64,000 nt of DNA from Streptomyces sp. NBC_01445 (lineage in GTDB: Bacteria > Actinomycetota > Actinomycetes > Streptomycetales > Streptomycetaceae): the NCBI RefSeq assembly GCF_035918235.1, contig NZ_CP109485.1, positions 6,668,501 through 6,732,500 of the forward strand. The letters are read 5' to 3'. The number at the start of each line of letters is the position of its first letter. Position 1 is the stretch's first letter. Below, piece by piece: positions 50,058-59,555 of the stretch. The notes under the pieces were generated by a model, which ran no database searches, had not been told where the DNA came from, and saw only the letters and a list, made by a program, of their open reading frames with translations. The position numbers and the translations under genes were made by a program.

Positions 50058-51058
50058 GAGACCTCCTGGACGAGTTCGTGCGTGGACTGGCCCTCGCGCA
50101 CGGGATGGTGGCAGCGGAACCGGTGCCCGTCACCGCCTGCCTCGAACTCCGGCATCGCCTCCGCGCACACCGCGTCGGCCTTCCAGCACCGCGTACGGAA
50201 CGGGCAGCCGCTCGGCGGATGCGTCGCCGACGGTACGGGGCCGACCAGCGGAATCGGGTCGATCGGGTCGAGCAGCCCGGGTGTCGCCGAGAACAGCGCA
50301 CGGGTGTACGGGTGCCTGGCCCGGTCGAGCACGTCCGCGGACGGAGACTCCTCCACGATCCGGCCCAGATACATCGTGATCACACGGTCGCTCATGCGCC
50401 GTACGGTCTGGATGTCGTGCGAGACGAACACGAGGGCGAGACCGAGGCGTTCCTTCAGGTCGAGCAGCAGATTCAGGATCTGCGCCCGCACCGACACGTC
50501 GAGCGCGCTCGTCGGCTCGTCCGCCACGACCAGGGCGGGTTCGAGGGCGAGGGCACGGGCGATCGCCACGCGCTGGCGCTGCCCGCCCGACAACTGCCCG
50601 GGCAGCGCCCCGGCGAGCGCGCTCGGCAGTCCGACCAGGGACATCAGCTCCCGTACGCGCTCCTCGCGCGTGGCGGGCGTGCCACGGTGGTGGACGTCGA
50701 GGGGGTCGCGCAGGATCTGGCGGACGGTCAGGCGCCGGTTCAGGGCGGTCGACGGGTCCTGGAAGATCATGCCGACACCTTCGCCGACGGTGGCGCGCCG
50801 CTCGCCCGGCTTCATGGTCCACAGGTCGCGGCCGTCCACGACGACCGTGCCGGACGTCGGGCGCTGCACCCCCACGAGGACCTTGGCGAGCGTCGACTTG
50901 CCGCAGCCGGACTCGCCGACCACACCGACCGTCTCGCCGGGCGCCACGGACAGGTCGGCGCCGGTGAGGGCGTACACCCGGTCTCGGGCGAACAGGCCGC
51001 CGGAGCGGGCCCGGTGCACCACGTGGGCATCCCTCAACTCGACCGCGGGATCCGTCAC
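50054..51058 (-). CDS. Oligopeptide ABC transporter ATP-binding protein (OppF type)
   Basis: 334 residues from GTG 51058 ([15 protein letters not shown]). Walker [10 protein letters not shown], signature [15 protein letters not shown], Walker B LVVADEPTSALD, then the OppF-type C-terminal extension with four cysteines (CPFRTRCWKADAVCAEAMPEF). It overlaps the OppC-OppD gene (GTGA) and the aldolase gene. It energises peptide uptake with the fused ATPase. Confidence 0.93.
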   Translation of the reverse strand: MTDPAVELRDAHVVHRARSGGLFARDRVYALTGADLSVAPGETVGVVGESGCGKSTLAKVLVGVQRPTSGTVVVDGRDLWTMKPGERRATVGEGVGMIFQDPSTALNRRLTVRQILRDPLDVHHRGTPATREERVRELMSLVGLPSALAGALPGQLSGGQRQRVAIARALALEPALVVADEPTSALDVSVRAQILNLLLDLKERLGLALVFVSHDIQTVRRMSDRVITMYLGRIVEESPSADVLDRARHPYTRALFSATPGLLDPIDPIPLVGPVPSATHPPSGCPFRTRCWKADAVCAEAMPEFEAGGDGHRFRCHHPVREGQSTHELVQEVS

Positions 51059-53043
51059 TTGACAACCTCGCTTCCCCGGGGAGCCGGAACCGTGGGCGGC
51101 GGGACCACCGCCGGATGGTGACAGGCCGACGCATGCCGCCGGCCGCCGAGCAGATCGGGCGCCGTCGTCCGGCACACCTCGCTCGCCATCGGGCACCGGT
51201 CGGCGAACCGGCAGCCCGCCGGGAAGGCGGCCGGCGACGGCACGACACCCCGGATCTGCGTCAGGCGGTCCGCCGCCGTCTCGAGCGACAGGACCGAGCC
51301 GAGCAGCCCGCGCGTGTAGTGGTGGGTGGGCGCCTCGACGAGGTCCGCCGTCACGCCCGTCTCCACGATCTGCCCGCCGTACATCACGACCACCCGGTCC
51401 GTGACGTCGGCGACGAGTGCCAGGTCGTGCGAGACGAGGATCAGCGCGAAGCCCAGCTCCTCGCGCAGCCGCAGCAGCAGGTCGATGACCTGCGCCTGCA
51501 CGGTGACGTCGAGCGCGGTCGTCGGCTCGTCGGCGACGATCAGCTTCGGGCTGCGCGACAGGGCCATCGCGATGAGGACGCGCTGGCGCTGGCCGCCCGA
51601 CAGCTCGTGCGGGTAGCTGCGCAGGGTCCGCTCGGGGTCGAGGCCGACGAGGGAGAGCAGCTCGGCCGGGGTGCGCCGGCCACCGCGGCGTACGACCTGC
51701 TTGAGCTGGGAGCGTACGGTCATCGCCGGGTTCAGCGAGGACAGGGCATCCTGGTAGATCATCGCCATGTCGTGGCCGAGGAGGCGGCGCCTGGCCCCCA
51801 TCGAGCGGCCGATCAGTTCCTGGCCGTCGAAGGTGACCCGGCCGCGGATCCGCGCGCCCTTGGGTTCGAGCCCCATCACGGTCAGCGCGGTCAGCGACTT
51901 GCCGCACCCCGACTCGCCGACCAGGCCGAGCACTTCACCCGGGCGTACGTCGAAGGTGATGCCGTCGACGATGTCCACGCCGCCGTGCCGCGCGTCGAAG
52001 CCGATGGCGAGATCGGTGACCTGGAGGACGGGGTCGCCCTCGGGCAGGGGCCGGGCGCGGGACCTCAGCCGGGCGGCGGCCTCGGTGAGTCCGGGCAGTT
52101 CGAGGACGGTGCCGCTGCCGGGCTTCGGCGCTTCGAGGCGGTCCGCCTCCGCGCCGGACACGTCACGCGCGGCGGGCGCGGCCCACGCGTCGGACACGCC
52201 CTCGGACAGGATGTTGAGCGCCAGCACGGTGAGCAGCATCAGCAGACCGGGGAAGACGGTCGCCCACCAGCCCCCGATCAGGACCATGTTCTTGCCGTCC
52301 GCGATGACACTGCCCCACGACGGGTCGGGCGGCCGGACCCCAGCCCCGATGAACGACAGCGACGCCTCGAAGACGATGGCCTCCGCGACCTGCACCGTGC
52401 AGAACACCAGCACAGGCGCGGCGCAGTTGACCGCGACGTGCCGCAGCACGATGTGCGGCGTCCGCGCCCCGATCACCCGCTCCGCCGTCACATAGTCCTC
52501 GCCGTACTGGTCGAGCACGTTGGCCCGTACGACCCGGGCGACCGGCGGAGTGAACAGGAACGCGATCGCGCAGATCAGTACGGGGATGCCGCCGCCGAAC
52601 ACGGCGACGAGGACCGCCGCCAGAGCGATCCCGGGGAACGCCATCACGACATCGAGGCAGCGCATCAGCGTCTCGTCGACCGCCTTGCGCGACGTCGCCG
52701 CGATCGCGCCGAGGACCGCGCCCACCACGAGCGCGAGCAGCGTCGCGCCGAGCCCGATGGCGAGCGACCAGCGTGCCCCGTACATCAGCCGGCTGAGGAT
52801 GTCGCGGCCCAGGCTGTCCTGGCCCATCCAGTGGCTGCCCGACGGATGTCCGGTGCCGTCGGTCTGCGACTGCTGGTCGAGCGGGTCGTGCGGTGCGAGC
52901 AGTGGCGCGAACAGCGCCACGAGGACGACGACGGCGACGACGGCGACCGCGATCCGGGACAGGACGGGCAGCCGGCGCAGGGACCGCAGCCGGATGCCCG
53001 GCCGGGACAGCGCCTCGGCGAGCGCTTTACGGGAGGTGACCAT
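51055..53043 (-). CDS. Fused ABC transporter permease (OppC) and ATPase (OppD)
   Basis: 662 residues from ATG 53043, directly abutting the oppB stop with no gap. Residues about 1-295 are an OppC-type permease ([54 protein letters not shown]). After a proline-rich linker, residues about 345-655 are an OppD-type ATPase ([47 protein letters not shown]) with the C-terminal Cys motif ([14 protein letters not shown]). Such fusions occur in actinobacteria. Both halves appear complete. Confidence 0.92.
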   Translation of the reverse strand: MVTSRKALAEALSRPGIRLRSLRRLPVLSRIAVAVVAVVVLVALFAPLLAPHDPLDQQSQTDGTGHPSGSHWMGQDSLGRDILSRLMYGARWSLAIGLGATLLALVVGAVLGAIAATSRKAVDETLMRCLDVVMAFPGIALAAVLVAVFGGGIPVLICAIAFLFTPPVARVVRANVLDQYGEDYVTAERVIGARTPHIVLRHVAVNCAAPVLVFCTVQVAEAIVFEASLSFIGAGVRPPDPSWGSVIADGKNMVLIGGWWATVFPGLLMLLTVLALNILSEGVSDAWAAPAARDVSGAEADRLEAPKPGSGTVLELPGLTEAAARLRSRARPLPEGDPVLQVTDLAIGFDARHGGVDIVDGITFDVRPGEVLGLVGESGCGKSLTALTVMGLEPKGARIRGRVTFDGQELIGRSMGARRRLLGHDMAMIYQDALSSLNPAMTVRSQLKQVVRRGGRRTPAELLSLVGLDPERTLRSYPHELSGGQRQRVLIAMALSRSPKLIVADEPTTALDVTVQAQVIDLLLRLREELGFALILVSHDLALVADVTDRVVVMYGGQIVETGVTADLVEAPTHHYTRGLLGSVLSLETAADRLTQIRGVVPSPAAFPAGCRFADRCPMASEVCRTTAPDLLGGRRHASACHHPAVVPPPTVPAPRGSEVVK

Positions 53044-54012
53044 CTAGCTCTGCGCCCCCCTGAGCCGCGGGTTGACCATCAGATACAGGATGTCGATGGC
53101 GAGGTTCACGACGACGAACCCCACGGCCGTCGTCAGGACGACGCCCTGGACGACCGCCGGGTCACCGTTCTTCACCGCGTCGATCATCAGCTTCCCCATC
53201 CCCGGCAGGGAGAAGATCGTCTCCGTGACGACCGCCCCGCCCAGCAGATAGCCGACCCGCAGTCCGAGCACGGTCAGCGGATTGATCAGGGCGTTGCGCA
53301 GCACGTTGCGCCCCACCACGACGACCGGCGGAAGACCGCTGCCGATCGCCGTACGGACGTAGTCCTTGTCCAGCTCCTCGACCACCGCCGTACGCACGAT
53401 GCGCGTCAGCTGCGCCGCGACCGGCAAGGACAGCGACAGCGCCGGGAGTGTCATGCACTTGAGCCAGCCGGTGAAGGAGTCCGCCGGGTTGATGTAGCCG
53501 CCGGTCGGGAACCAGCCCTGCCCGACCGCCAGATACTGGATCATCAGCAGCGCCAGCCAGAACCCGGGCGCCGCAACCCCCGTCAGCGACACGACCCGGA
53601 TGACCTGGTCGAGGAGCCGGTCGCGGTGGATGGCCGCCGTGACACCGAGCACCAGGGACACGACGACCGCGACCGCGAGGCCGAGGAACGTCAGTTGGAG
53701 GGTCAGCGGCAGCGCGGTGGTCACCTGGTCGACCACCGGCTGCCGGGTCAGGGCGCTGACGCCCATGTCGCCCCGGACGAGATCACCCACGAAGTGGAAG
53801 TAGCGCACGGGCAGCGGATCGAGCAGCCCGTTGCGCTCCCGGAAGTCGTGCAGCTGCTGAGGCGTCGGATTGGCCCCCTGGAAGAACGCCGACGCCGGAT
53901 CGCTGTCCGAGAACCGCATCACGAGAAACACGAACAGGACGATGCCGAGCAGCAGCGGCACGAGCAGGACCAGGCGTCGGGCCAGAATTCTGGCGATCAC
54001 GACCACGGGCAC
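53044..54012 (-). CDS. Oligopeptide ABC transporter permease (OppB type)
   Basis: 322 residues from GTG 54012; GTG 54006 is an in-frame alternative that would give a better nine-base distance to GGAG. Six hydrophobic helices with the OppB signatures RDRLLDQVIRVVSLTGVAAPGFWLAL and the EAA-like IFSLPGMGKLMIDAVKNGD. It forms the membrane channel with the OppC half of the next gene. Confidence 0.93.
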   Translation of the reverse strand: MPVVVIARILARRLVLLVPLLLGIVLFVFLVMRFSDSDPASAFFQGANPTPQQLHDFRERNGLLDPLPVRYFHFVGDLVRGDMGVSALTRQPVVDQVTTALPLTLQLTFLGLAVAVVVSLVLGVTAAIHRDRLLDQVIRVVSLTGVAAPGFWLALLMIQYLAVGQGWFPTGGYINPADSFTGWLKCMTLPALSLSLPVAAQLTRIVRTAVVEELDKDYVRTAIGSGLPPVVVVGRNVLRNALINPLTVLGLRVGYLLGGAVVTETIFSLPGMGKLMIDAVKNGDPAVVQGVVLTTAVGFVVVNLAIDILYLMVNPRLRGAQS

Positions 54013-54036
54013 GAACTCCCTTGCGAGACAGCCGCG

Positions 54037-55659
54037 TTACGCGGGCTTGGCCTTGAGCACGTTGATCCCGGGATAGGGCTGCGCCTGCACGCCGGTGATC
54101 TTCTTCGGGTCCCAGGCCGTCATCAGCTCGTTGTGCACGACCGGGTAGAGCACGGCCTGCTCGGCGACGATGTCGATGTACTCCTGGATCATCGTCTTCT
54201 TCTTCGCCGGGTCCGGCTCGCGCGTGGCCTGGTCCATCAGCTTGAAGAGGTTCTTGGCGTCGGAGCTGCCCGCCCAGCGCGCGTAGCCCATCCACAGGTT
54301 CGAGGGGCCGTAGTTGTAATGCATGATCAGGTCCGCGTCCACCCCGAACTGGTTGGGGTTCGAGGCGGCCGCCACGATCTGGTAGTCCTTCTTCTGGTCC
54401 ATCTTCGTGAAGACGGCCGTGGTCTCCTGCGGGTCGAGCGTCGTCTTCACGCCGATCGCGTCCCACGACGCCTTGATCGTCGGCAGACAGTCCATGATCC
54501 ACGACACGTTGACGGACATCAGGGAGACCGAGAGCCCGCTCACCCCGGCGTCCTTGAGGAGCTTCTTCGCCTTCTCGGGGTCGTAGTCGTACACCGTCTT
54601 CGCCGGCCGGTGGTCGGGGTTGCCCTCGTTCAGGAACGAACTCGCGCCCTTCCCGTGCCCCTTGAGCGCCACCTCGATCATCTTCTGCCTGTCGATGGCG
54701 TAGTGCAGCGCCTGGCGCACCCGCACGTCGTCGAACGGCTTGTGCGCGGTGTTGAACATCAGGAAGAGGTTGTTCATCCCGGCCCCGCCCTCGACGGTGA
54801 GGCCGCCCTTCTTCAGCTGGGCGATGTTGGCGTACGGGATGTTGTCCGCGATCTGCGCGTCCGCGCTGCCACCGGAGATCTTCGCGACGCGGGGCGCGGC
54901 GTCCACGATGGTCAGCCAGTTCATCTTCTTGAACGACGCCTTGAGCGGCCCGTTGTAGTCCGGATACGCCTCGAAGGTGGTGTTCGTCTTCGGCTGGTGC
55001 GAGGACTGCCGGTACGGGCCCGAGCCCACCGCCTTGCCCTTGGTCGCGTCGTCCCACGCGCCCGGCTTCGAGAACACGTGCTTCGGCATGATCTTGGCGA
55101 GGGTCAGCCGCGCGGCCCCGTCGGGGAACGGGAACTTGAGGACGAGCTCGACGGAGTCGTCGCCCGTCTTCCTGACCTCCTTGAGCCAGCTCTCGAAGAA
55201 CCCCTTGGCCAGCGACTGCGTGCCCGGGTCGAGGATCCGGTCGAAGACGAACACGACGTCGTCCGCCGTGACGGGCTTGCCGTCGTGCCACTTGGCGCCC
55301 GCGCGCAGGGTGAACTTCCAGGAGGTGGTGGCCAGTTCGGCGTCCGTCGGCACCTTCGTGGCGAGCGCCGCGTACGGCTCGCGCGTGATCGGGTCGGTGT
55401 CGAGGAGTCCCTCGTAGATGTGCTGGTTGCCGGCCATGGCGAAGGCCGACGCGGTCTGCGTCGGATCCCAGCTTCCGTCGTTGCCGTACCCGATGACCGC
55501 GGTCAGCGAGGATCCGCCGCCCTTGCCGCCGCCCGTGTCGTTGGTGGACTTCGGCCCGGACGAACAGGCCGACAGGGAGGTGGAGATGGCAGCGGCCGCG
55601 CCGAGGGCGCCGGTGTACTTGAGGAAGGATCGGCGGCCGGTCGGCTCGTGGTCGCTCAT
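54037..55659 (-). CDS. Oligopeptide-binding lipoprotein (OppA/DppA type, Tat-exported)
   Basis: 540 residues from ATG 55659 with GGAGG six bases upstream. The N-terminus has a twin-arginine motif (GRRSFLKY) and a lipobox (LSAC), so it is a Tat lipoprotein on the outer face of the membrane. The SBP_bac_5 domain follows (IYEGLLDTDPITREPYAALATK, then ADDVVFVFDRIL and RVRQALHYAIDRQKMIEVAL). First gene of the uptake operon; the solute is unknown. Confidence 0.93.
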   Translation of the reverse strand: MSDHEPTGRRSFLKYTGALGAAAAISTSLSACSSGPKSTNDTGGGKGGGSSLTAVIGYGNDGSWDPTQTASAFAMAGNQHIYEGLLDTDPITREPYAALATKVPTDAELATTSWKFTLRAGAKWHDGKPVTADDVVFVFDRILDPGTQSLAKGFFESWLKEVRKTGDDSVELVLKFPFPDGAARLTLAKIMPKHVFSKPGAWDDATKGKAVGSGPYRQSSHQPKTNTTFEAYPDYNGPLKASFKKMNWLTIVDAAPRVAKISGGSADAQIADNIPYANIAQLKKGGLTVEGGAGMNNLFLMFNTAHKPFDDVRVRQALHYAIDRQKMIEVALKGHGKGASSFLNEGNPDHRPAKTVYDYDPEKAKKLLKDAGVSGLSVSLMSVNVSWIMDCLPTIKASWDAIGVKTTLDPQETTAVFTKMDQKKDYQIVAAASNPNQFGVDADLIMHYNYGPSNLWMGYARWAGSSDAKNLFKLMDQATREPDPAKKKTMIQEYIDIVAEQAVLYPVVHNELMTAWDPKKITGVQAQPYPGINVLKAKPA

Positions 55660-55862
55660 GGTGCCTCCAGAGAGGGAGATGCGCGGGAGATCCAACGTCC
55701 TACGTCTTGGTAGCGACGTGACCATAAGAGCGCCGGGAGGGCCGGTCAAGAGATCGCGCAGAGAAGCCCGGAGGGAAGGCCGGAGAGCTCCGGGCGCCGG
55801 GCGGGAAGAAGTTTGGTCCCGACATGGGACGTGGGACGTCTGCTGCGCCTACGATGCGGCGC

Positions 55863-56597
55863 ATGTCTGAGGAGCCCAGGAACCCGGCGATCCGGCACCG
55901 CCGCGTCAGCCAGCAGGTCCAGCGCGCGGTCACACAGCTCATCCTGGACAGAGGGCTGCGGCCCGGCGAACTGCTGCCCACCGAGGCCGAGTTGATGGAA
56001 TCGCTCGGCGTCAGCAGAAACTCCGTACGCGAGTCCCTCAAGGCACTCCAGGCACTCGACATCGTCGAGATCAGACACGGCTACGGCACCTACGTCGGCC
56101 AGGCCTCCCTCACCCCGCTCGCCGACGGCCTCACCTTCCGCACCCTGCTGCGCCCCGCCGCCGACGCGCACGCCCTCGCCGAGATCCTCCAGGTCCGCGA
56201 GATCCTCGAGGAAGGCCTGATCCGCAGGGTCGCCGCGGCCCCGCTCCCACCGGAGATCCTCGACCGGCTCGACGACATCGTCCGGAAAATGGCCGCCGCG
56301 GGCCGGGTCGACGAGCCCTTCGCCGACCTCGACAGGGACTTCCACGAGACCCTCTACGGCTCGCTGGGCAACGAGCTGATCCCGCAGCTCCTCGGCGCGT
56401 TCTGGAACGTCTTCGACCGCGTCGCCGGCGCGCGCTCCTGGTCCAGCGACCCCGACCCCGACGTCACCGTCAGCCGCCACCGCGACATCGTCACCGCCCT
56501 GCGCGCCCAGGACGCCGTCGGCGCGCAGCGGGCCATGGCCCATCACTTCCGGGGCATCGAGGCACGCGCGGAACAGGAGACGAGAGGCGTCGAGTGA
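55863..56597 (+). CDS. FadR-type GntR transcriptional regulator (FCD domain)
   Basis: 244 residues from ATG 55863 (MSEEPRNPAIRHRRVSQ); ATG 55854 is an in-frame alternative. The GntR winged helix has LRPGELLPTEAELMESLGVSRNSVRES; the FCD ligand domain has VREILEEGLIRRV, DLDRDFHETLYGSLGN and the terminal SRHRDIVTALRAQD helix with His metal ligands. It is divergent from the oppA operon with 203 bp between, so it probably controls that operon in response to a carboxylic acid or its product. Confidence 0.92.
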   Translation: MSEEPRNPAIRHRRVSQQVQRAVTQLILDRGLRPGELLPTEAELMESLGVSRNSVRESLKALQALDIVEIRHGYGTYVGQASLTPLADGLTFRTLLRPAADAHALAEILQVREILEEGLIRRVAAAPLPPEILDRLDDIVRKMAAAGRVDEPFADLDRDFHETLYGSLGNELIPQLLGAFWNVFDRVAGARSWSSDPDPDVTVSRHRDIVTALRAQDAVGAQRAMAHHFRGIEARAEQETRGVE

Positions 56598-57001
56598 GCG
56601 CGCTGGATATCTGTGGAGTTACGCGCGCACATTCCCCCGGCTTCAAACAGCATCGAGCATCCCCGTTCCGAATAGGGTGTTCGAATTCGCTCTCGCTACA
56701 TAGAGCTCAGAGGTCGTTCCCACTCTAATTGGCGCGCGTACCCGCCGGGGCGGGAAGCGTGAAATCCGACGGCGGCGGGGAGCCACCTGACGTGGGCGGA
56801 ACGGCGGCCCGGGCATGCGATCTAAGGTGCGGGAAGGGCTGAGCGAATACCCGCGCCCGAGGTCGGGAATTGCCTCTCGCGTCACCCCGCTGACGATTCA
56901 GCGCCACGTCCCGTGTCTGCTCGTGGAATGGGGCCGTTGTTTCGGTTGACGCCGCCGCCCGCCGGGAAACGCACGGAACGTATGGACAGGAGCCAACGCC
57001 G
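56598..57001. other. Intergenic region between the GntR gene and a small gene
   Basis: 404 bp without a convincing gene. The part at about 56640-56735 is less GC-rich than its surroundings and holds TTCGAATTCG- and TAATTGG-like stretches, where a promoter for the next small gene could lie. No firm -35/-10 pair was found. Confidence 0.5.
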
Positions 57002-57217
57002 ATGAAGCCGCCAATCGGTTCTTACGCCGTCGACATCAGCACCGGTCAGGTGGGCCGGGTCATGGGGCACGAGGGTCCGTACGTACAGCTCCGGCCCTTC
57101 GGCGGCGGCCGCGAATGGGACTGTGCCCCGGACACGGTGCGAGCGGCGACGACTTCCGAGCGGCTGCGGGCGGCAACGGCCTATGCGAACGCGAGGAGCC
57201 GCGGCGAGGTCCCCTGA
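57002..57217 (+). CDS. Small conserved Streptomyces protein (71 aa)
   Basis: ATG 57002 with AGGAG upstream. The product MKPPIGSYAVDISTGQVGRV, then MGHEGPYVQLRPFGGG and EWDCAPDTVR, is a short beta-rich protein resembling KOW/SH3-like barrels. Similar proteins are common in Streptomyces. I do not recognise a function. Confidence 0.85.
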   Translation: MKPPIGSYAVDISTGQVGRVMGHEGPYVQLRPFGGGREWDCAPDTVRAATTSERLRAATAYANARSRGEVP

Positions 57218-57298
57218 CTCCACCTTGGGAGGTCCCGTGACCGCACCCCTTCGTAGGTCCCCGGCCCCCACCCCTTCGGCGTAGGCGAGAATAGGCGC

Positions 57299-57430
57299 AT
57301 GAGCCTGTTCCGCGACGACGGCATCGTGCTGCGCACCCAGAAGCTGGGTGAAGCGGACCGCATCATGCTGTTTTCTCCCGGGGGGCGACCCCCGTACCCC
57401 CAGCCGGACACCCGTGGCGGCGTGCGATGA
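57299..57430 (+). pseudogene. Truncated duplicate of the recO 5' end (43-codon open frame)
   Basis: Bases 57299-57366 repeat the first 68 bases of recO (57427-57494) with two silent differences, then run into a G-rich element. The frame stays open as MSLFRDDGIVLRTQKLGEAD plus a 23-residue Pro/Gly tail, and stops in a TGA that overlaps the recO ATG (ATGA). It could still be translated and couple to recO, but it lacks everything after the first strands of the RecO OB-fold. Confidence 0.8.
57368..57403 (-). repeat. G-rich 36-37 bp element, copy B
   Basis: On the minus strand it begins CTGGGGGTACGGGGGTCG and ends CCCCCCGGGAG plus AAAACAG. Matches copy A (9847-9883) as described there. Its CAG end lies one base after the end of the truncated recO copy. 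Confidence 0.75.
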
Positions 57431-58176
57431 GCCTGTTCCGTGACGACGGCATCGTGCTGCGCACCCAGAAGCTGGGCGAAGCGGACCGCATCATCACGTT
57501 GCTCACTCGCAATCACGGGCGCGTGCGCGCCGTGGCGCGTGGTGTGCGGCGGACCAAGTCCAAGTTCGGGGCGCGGCTCGAGCCCTTCTCGCACGTCGAC
57601 GTGCAGTTCTTCGCCCGGGGCAGCGAGCTGATCGGGCGCGGGCTGCCCCTGTGCACCCAGAGCGAGACCATCGCCCCCTACGGCGGCGGCATCGTCAGCG
57701 ACTACGCCCGCTACACCGCCGGCACCGCCATGCTGGAGACCGCGGAACGCTTCACCGACCACGAGGGCGAGCCGGCCGTCCAGCAGTACCTCCTCCTGGT
57801 CGGCGGACTGCGGACCCTCTCCAGGGGCGAGCACGAACCCCACCTCGTCCTCGACGCCTTCCTGCTGCGCTCCCTCGCCGTGAACGGGTATGCCCCGAGT
57901 TTCGGCGACTGCGCGAAGTGCGGCCTCCCGGGCCCCAACCGGTTCTTCTCCGTCGGCGCGGGCGGCTCGGTTTGCGTCGACTGCCGGGTACCGGGCAGCG
58001 TCGTACCCTCACCGCAGGCACTCATCCTCCTCGGCGCGCTCCTGACCGGCGACTGGGAGACGGCGGACGCGTGCGAGGCACGCTTCGTCAGAGAGGGCAG
58101 CGGACTGGTGTCGGCGTATCTGCACTGGCACCTGGAGCGCGGACTGCGCTCCCTGCGTTACGTAGAGAAAAGCTAG
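57427..58176 (+). CDS. recO: DNA repair protein RecO
   Basis: 249 residues from ATG 57427. RecO helps load RecA on SSB-coated DNA in RecFOR recombination repair. The OB-fold N-terminus MSLFRDDGIVLRTQKLGEAD, the ARGVRRTKSKFGARLEPFSHVD core and the zinc finger CAKCGLPGPN with CVDC are present. The first 68 bp occur a second time 128 bp upstream, and its ATG overlaps the stop of that truncated copy. Confidence 0.95.
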   Translation: MSLFRDDGIVLRTQKLGEADRIITLLTRNHGRVRAVARGVRRTKSKFGARLEPFSHVDVQFFARGSELIGRGLPLCTQSETIAPYGGGIVSDYARYTAGTAMLETAERFTDHEGEPAVQQYLLLVGGLRTLSRGEHEPHLVLDAFLLRSLAVNGYAPSFGDCAKCGLPGPNRFFSVGAGGSVCVDCRVPGSVVPSPQALILLGALLTGDWETADACEARFVREGSGLVSAYLHWHLERGLRSLRYVEKS

Positions 58177-58199
58177 AACTGAGCTAGGGGAGAGCCCAC

Positions 58200-59021
58200 A
58201 TGGCACGTCGCGGAATCCTCGGACGGTCCCGCCGTGAGTACAAGACGCCCGAACCGCACCCGACGGGCGCGCGGCCGCCGAAGATCCCCGGCGAGCTGGT
58301 ACCGGAGCACGTCGCCATCGTCATGGACGGCAACGGCCGGTGGGCGAAGGAGCGCGGACTGCCGCGCACCGAGGGCCACAAGGTCGGCGCCGAGCGCGTC
58401 ATGGACGTCCTCCAGGGCGCGATCGAGATGGGCGTCGGCGCGATCTCGCTCTACGCCTTCTCCACGGAGAACTGGAAGCGCTCACCCGACGAGGTCCGCT
58501 TCCTCATGAACTTCAACCGCGACTTCATCCGCAAGACCCGCGACCAGCTCGACGAGCTGGGCGTACGGGTGCGCTGGGTGGGCCGCATGCCCAAACTGTG
58601 GAAGTCGGTCGCCCAGGAGCTGGAGATCTCCCAGGAGCAGACCAAGGGCAACGACAAGCTGACCCTGTACTTCTGCATGAACTACGGCGGCCGCGCCGAG
58701 ATCGCCGACGCCGCGCAGGCCATCGCCGAGGACGTGAAGGCGGGCCGCCTCGACCCGTCGAAGGTGAGCGAGAAGACCTTCGCGAAGTACCTCTACTACC
58801 CGGACATGCCGGACGTCGACCTGTTCCTGCGCCCCAGCGGCGAGCAGCGCACCTCCAACTACCTTCTGTGGCAGAGCGCTTACGCCGAAATGGTCTTCCA
58901 GGACGTCCTGTGGCCCGACTTCGACCGCCGCGACCTGTGGCGCGCCTGTCTCGAGTACGCCTCCAGGGACCGCCGCTTCGGCGGCGCCATCCCGAACGAG
59001 GAACAGATCGCCAACAGCTGA
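58200..59021 (+). CDS. uppS: Isoprenyl transferase (undecaprenyl diphosphate synthase type)
   Basis: 273 residues from ATG 58200, GGGGAG upstream, 23 bp after recO. Cis-prenyltransferase making long-chain polyprenyl diphosphates for cell wall lipid carriers. Signatures: [14 protein letters not shown] with the catalytic Asp, [25 protein letters not shown], and the C-terminal [21 protein letters not shown] and [10 protein letters not shown]. The chain specificity cannot be told. Confidence 0.95.
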   Translation: MARRGILGRSRREYKTPEPHPTGARPPKIPGELVPEHVAIVMDGNGRWAKERGLPRTEGHKVGAERVMDVLQGAIEMGVGAISLYAFSTENWKRSPDEVRFLMNFNRDFIRKTRDQLDELGVRVRWVGRMPKLWKSVAQELEISQEQTKGNDKLTLYFCMNYGGRAEIADAAQAIAEDVKAGRLDPSKVSEKTFAKYLYYPDMPDVDLFLRPSGEQRTSNYLLWQSAYAEMVFQDVLWPDFDRRDLWRACLEYASRDRRFGGAIPNEEQIANS

Positions 59022-59029
59022 TCAAACGG

Positions 59030-59061
59030 CTGTGGGGGGTACTCGGAAGTACCCCCCACAG
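59030..59061. terminator. Hairpin terminator between uppS and zur
   Basis: A perfect 14-bp stem CTGTGGGGGGTACT (59030-59043) with AGTACCCCCCACAG (59048-59061) and a CGGA loop, placed between convergent genes. An A-rich tract follows on the plus strand. Confidence 0.8.
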
Positions 59062-59082
59062 CACGCGAAAGAAAAACGGCGC

Positions 59083-59496
59083 TCAGCTCTCCGCGGCGGC
59101 GCGCGCGCACTCAGCGCACGTACCGAAGATCTCCACCGTGTGCGCCACGTTCACATACCCGTGCTCCGCGGCGATCGCCTCGGCCCACTTCTCCACGGCC
59201 GGCCCCTCGACCTCGACCGCCTTGCCGCACACCCGGCACACCAGGTGATGGTGGTGCTCGCCGCTGGAGCAGCGCCGGTAGACGGCCTCGCCGTCCGACG
59301 TGCGCAGGACGTCGACCTCGCCCGCGTCGGCGAGGGACTGCAGGGTGCGGTAGACGGTCGTCAGACCCACCGAGTCACCCTTGTGCTTGAGGACGTCGTG
59401 GAGCTCCTGGGCACTGCGGAACTCGTCCACCTCGTCGAGCGCCGCCGCCACGGCCGCACGCTGGCGGGTCGACCTGCCTCGAACCGGGGCTCCCAC
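59083..59496 (-). CDS. zur: Zinc uptake regulator Zur (Fur family)
   Basis: 137 residues from GTG 59496 with GAGGAGG five bases upstream. The winged helix STRQRAAVAAALDEVDEFRSAQ, then VGLTTVYRTLQSLADAGEVD, binds DNA. Metal sites are EHHHHLVCRVCG and the C-terminal CAEC. It lies last in the zinc operon, and the Zur boxes at znuA show its target. Confidence 0.94.
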   Translation of the reverse strand: MGAPVRGRSTRQRAAVAAALDEVDEFRSAQELHDVLKHKGDSVGLTTVYRTLQSLADAGEVDVLRTSDGEAVYRRCSSGEHHHHLVCRVCGKAVEVEGPAVEKWAEAIAAEHGYVNVAHTVEIFGTCAECARAAAES

Positions 59497-59555
59497 TGTT
59501 GCCTCCTCGGATTTACTGCCGGCGGCCCATTGTGCCAGGCCGCGCGGGGCCCGGG

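Noticed and set aside
51115..55713. A 1532-codon open frame on the plus strand
   Set aside because: Antisense to the Opp operon, with low-complexity His/Arg/Asp-rich sequence and no motif.
55660..55862. FadR-type operator between oppA and the GntR gene
   Set aside because: Only a weak ACGTC/GACGT pair was seen; it does not fit a recognised FadR or GntR consensus.
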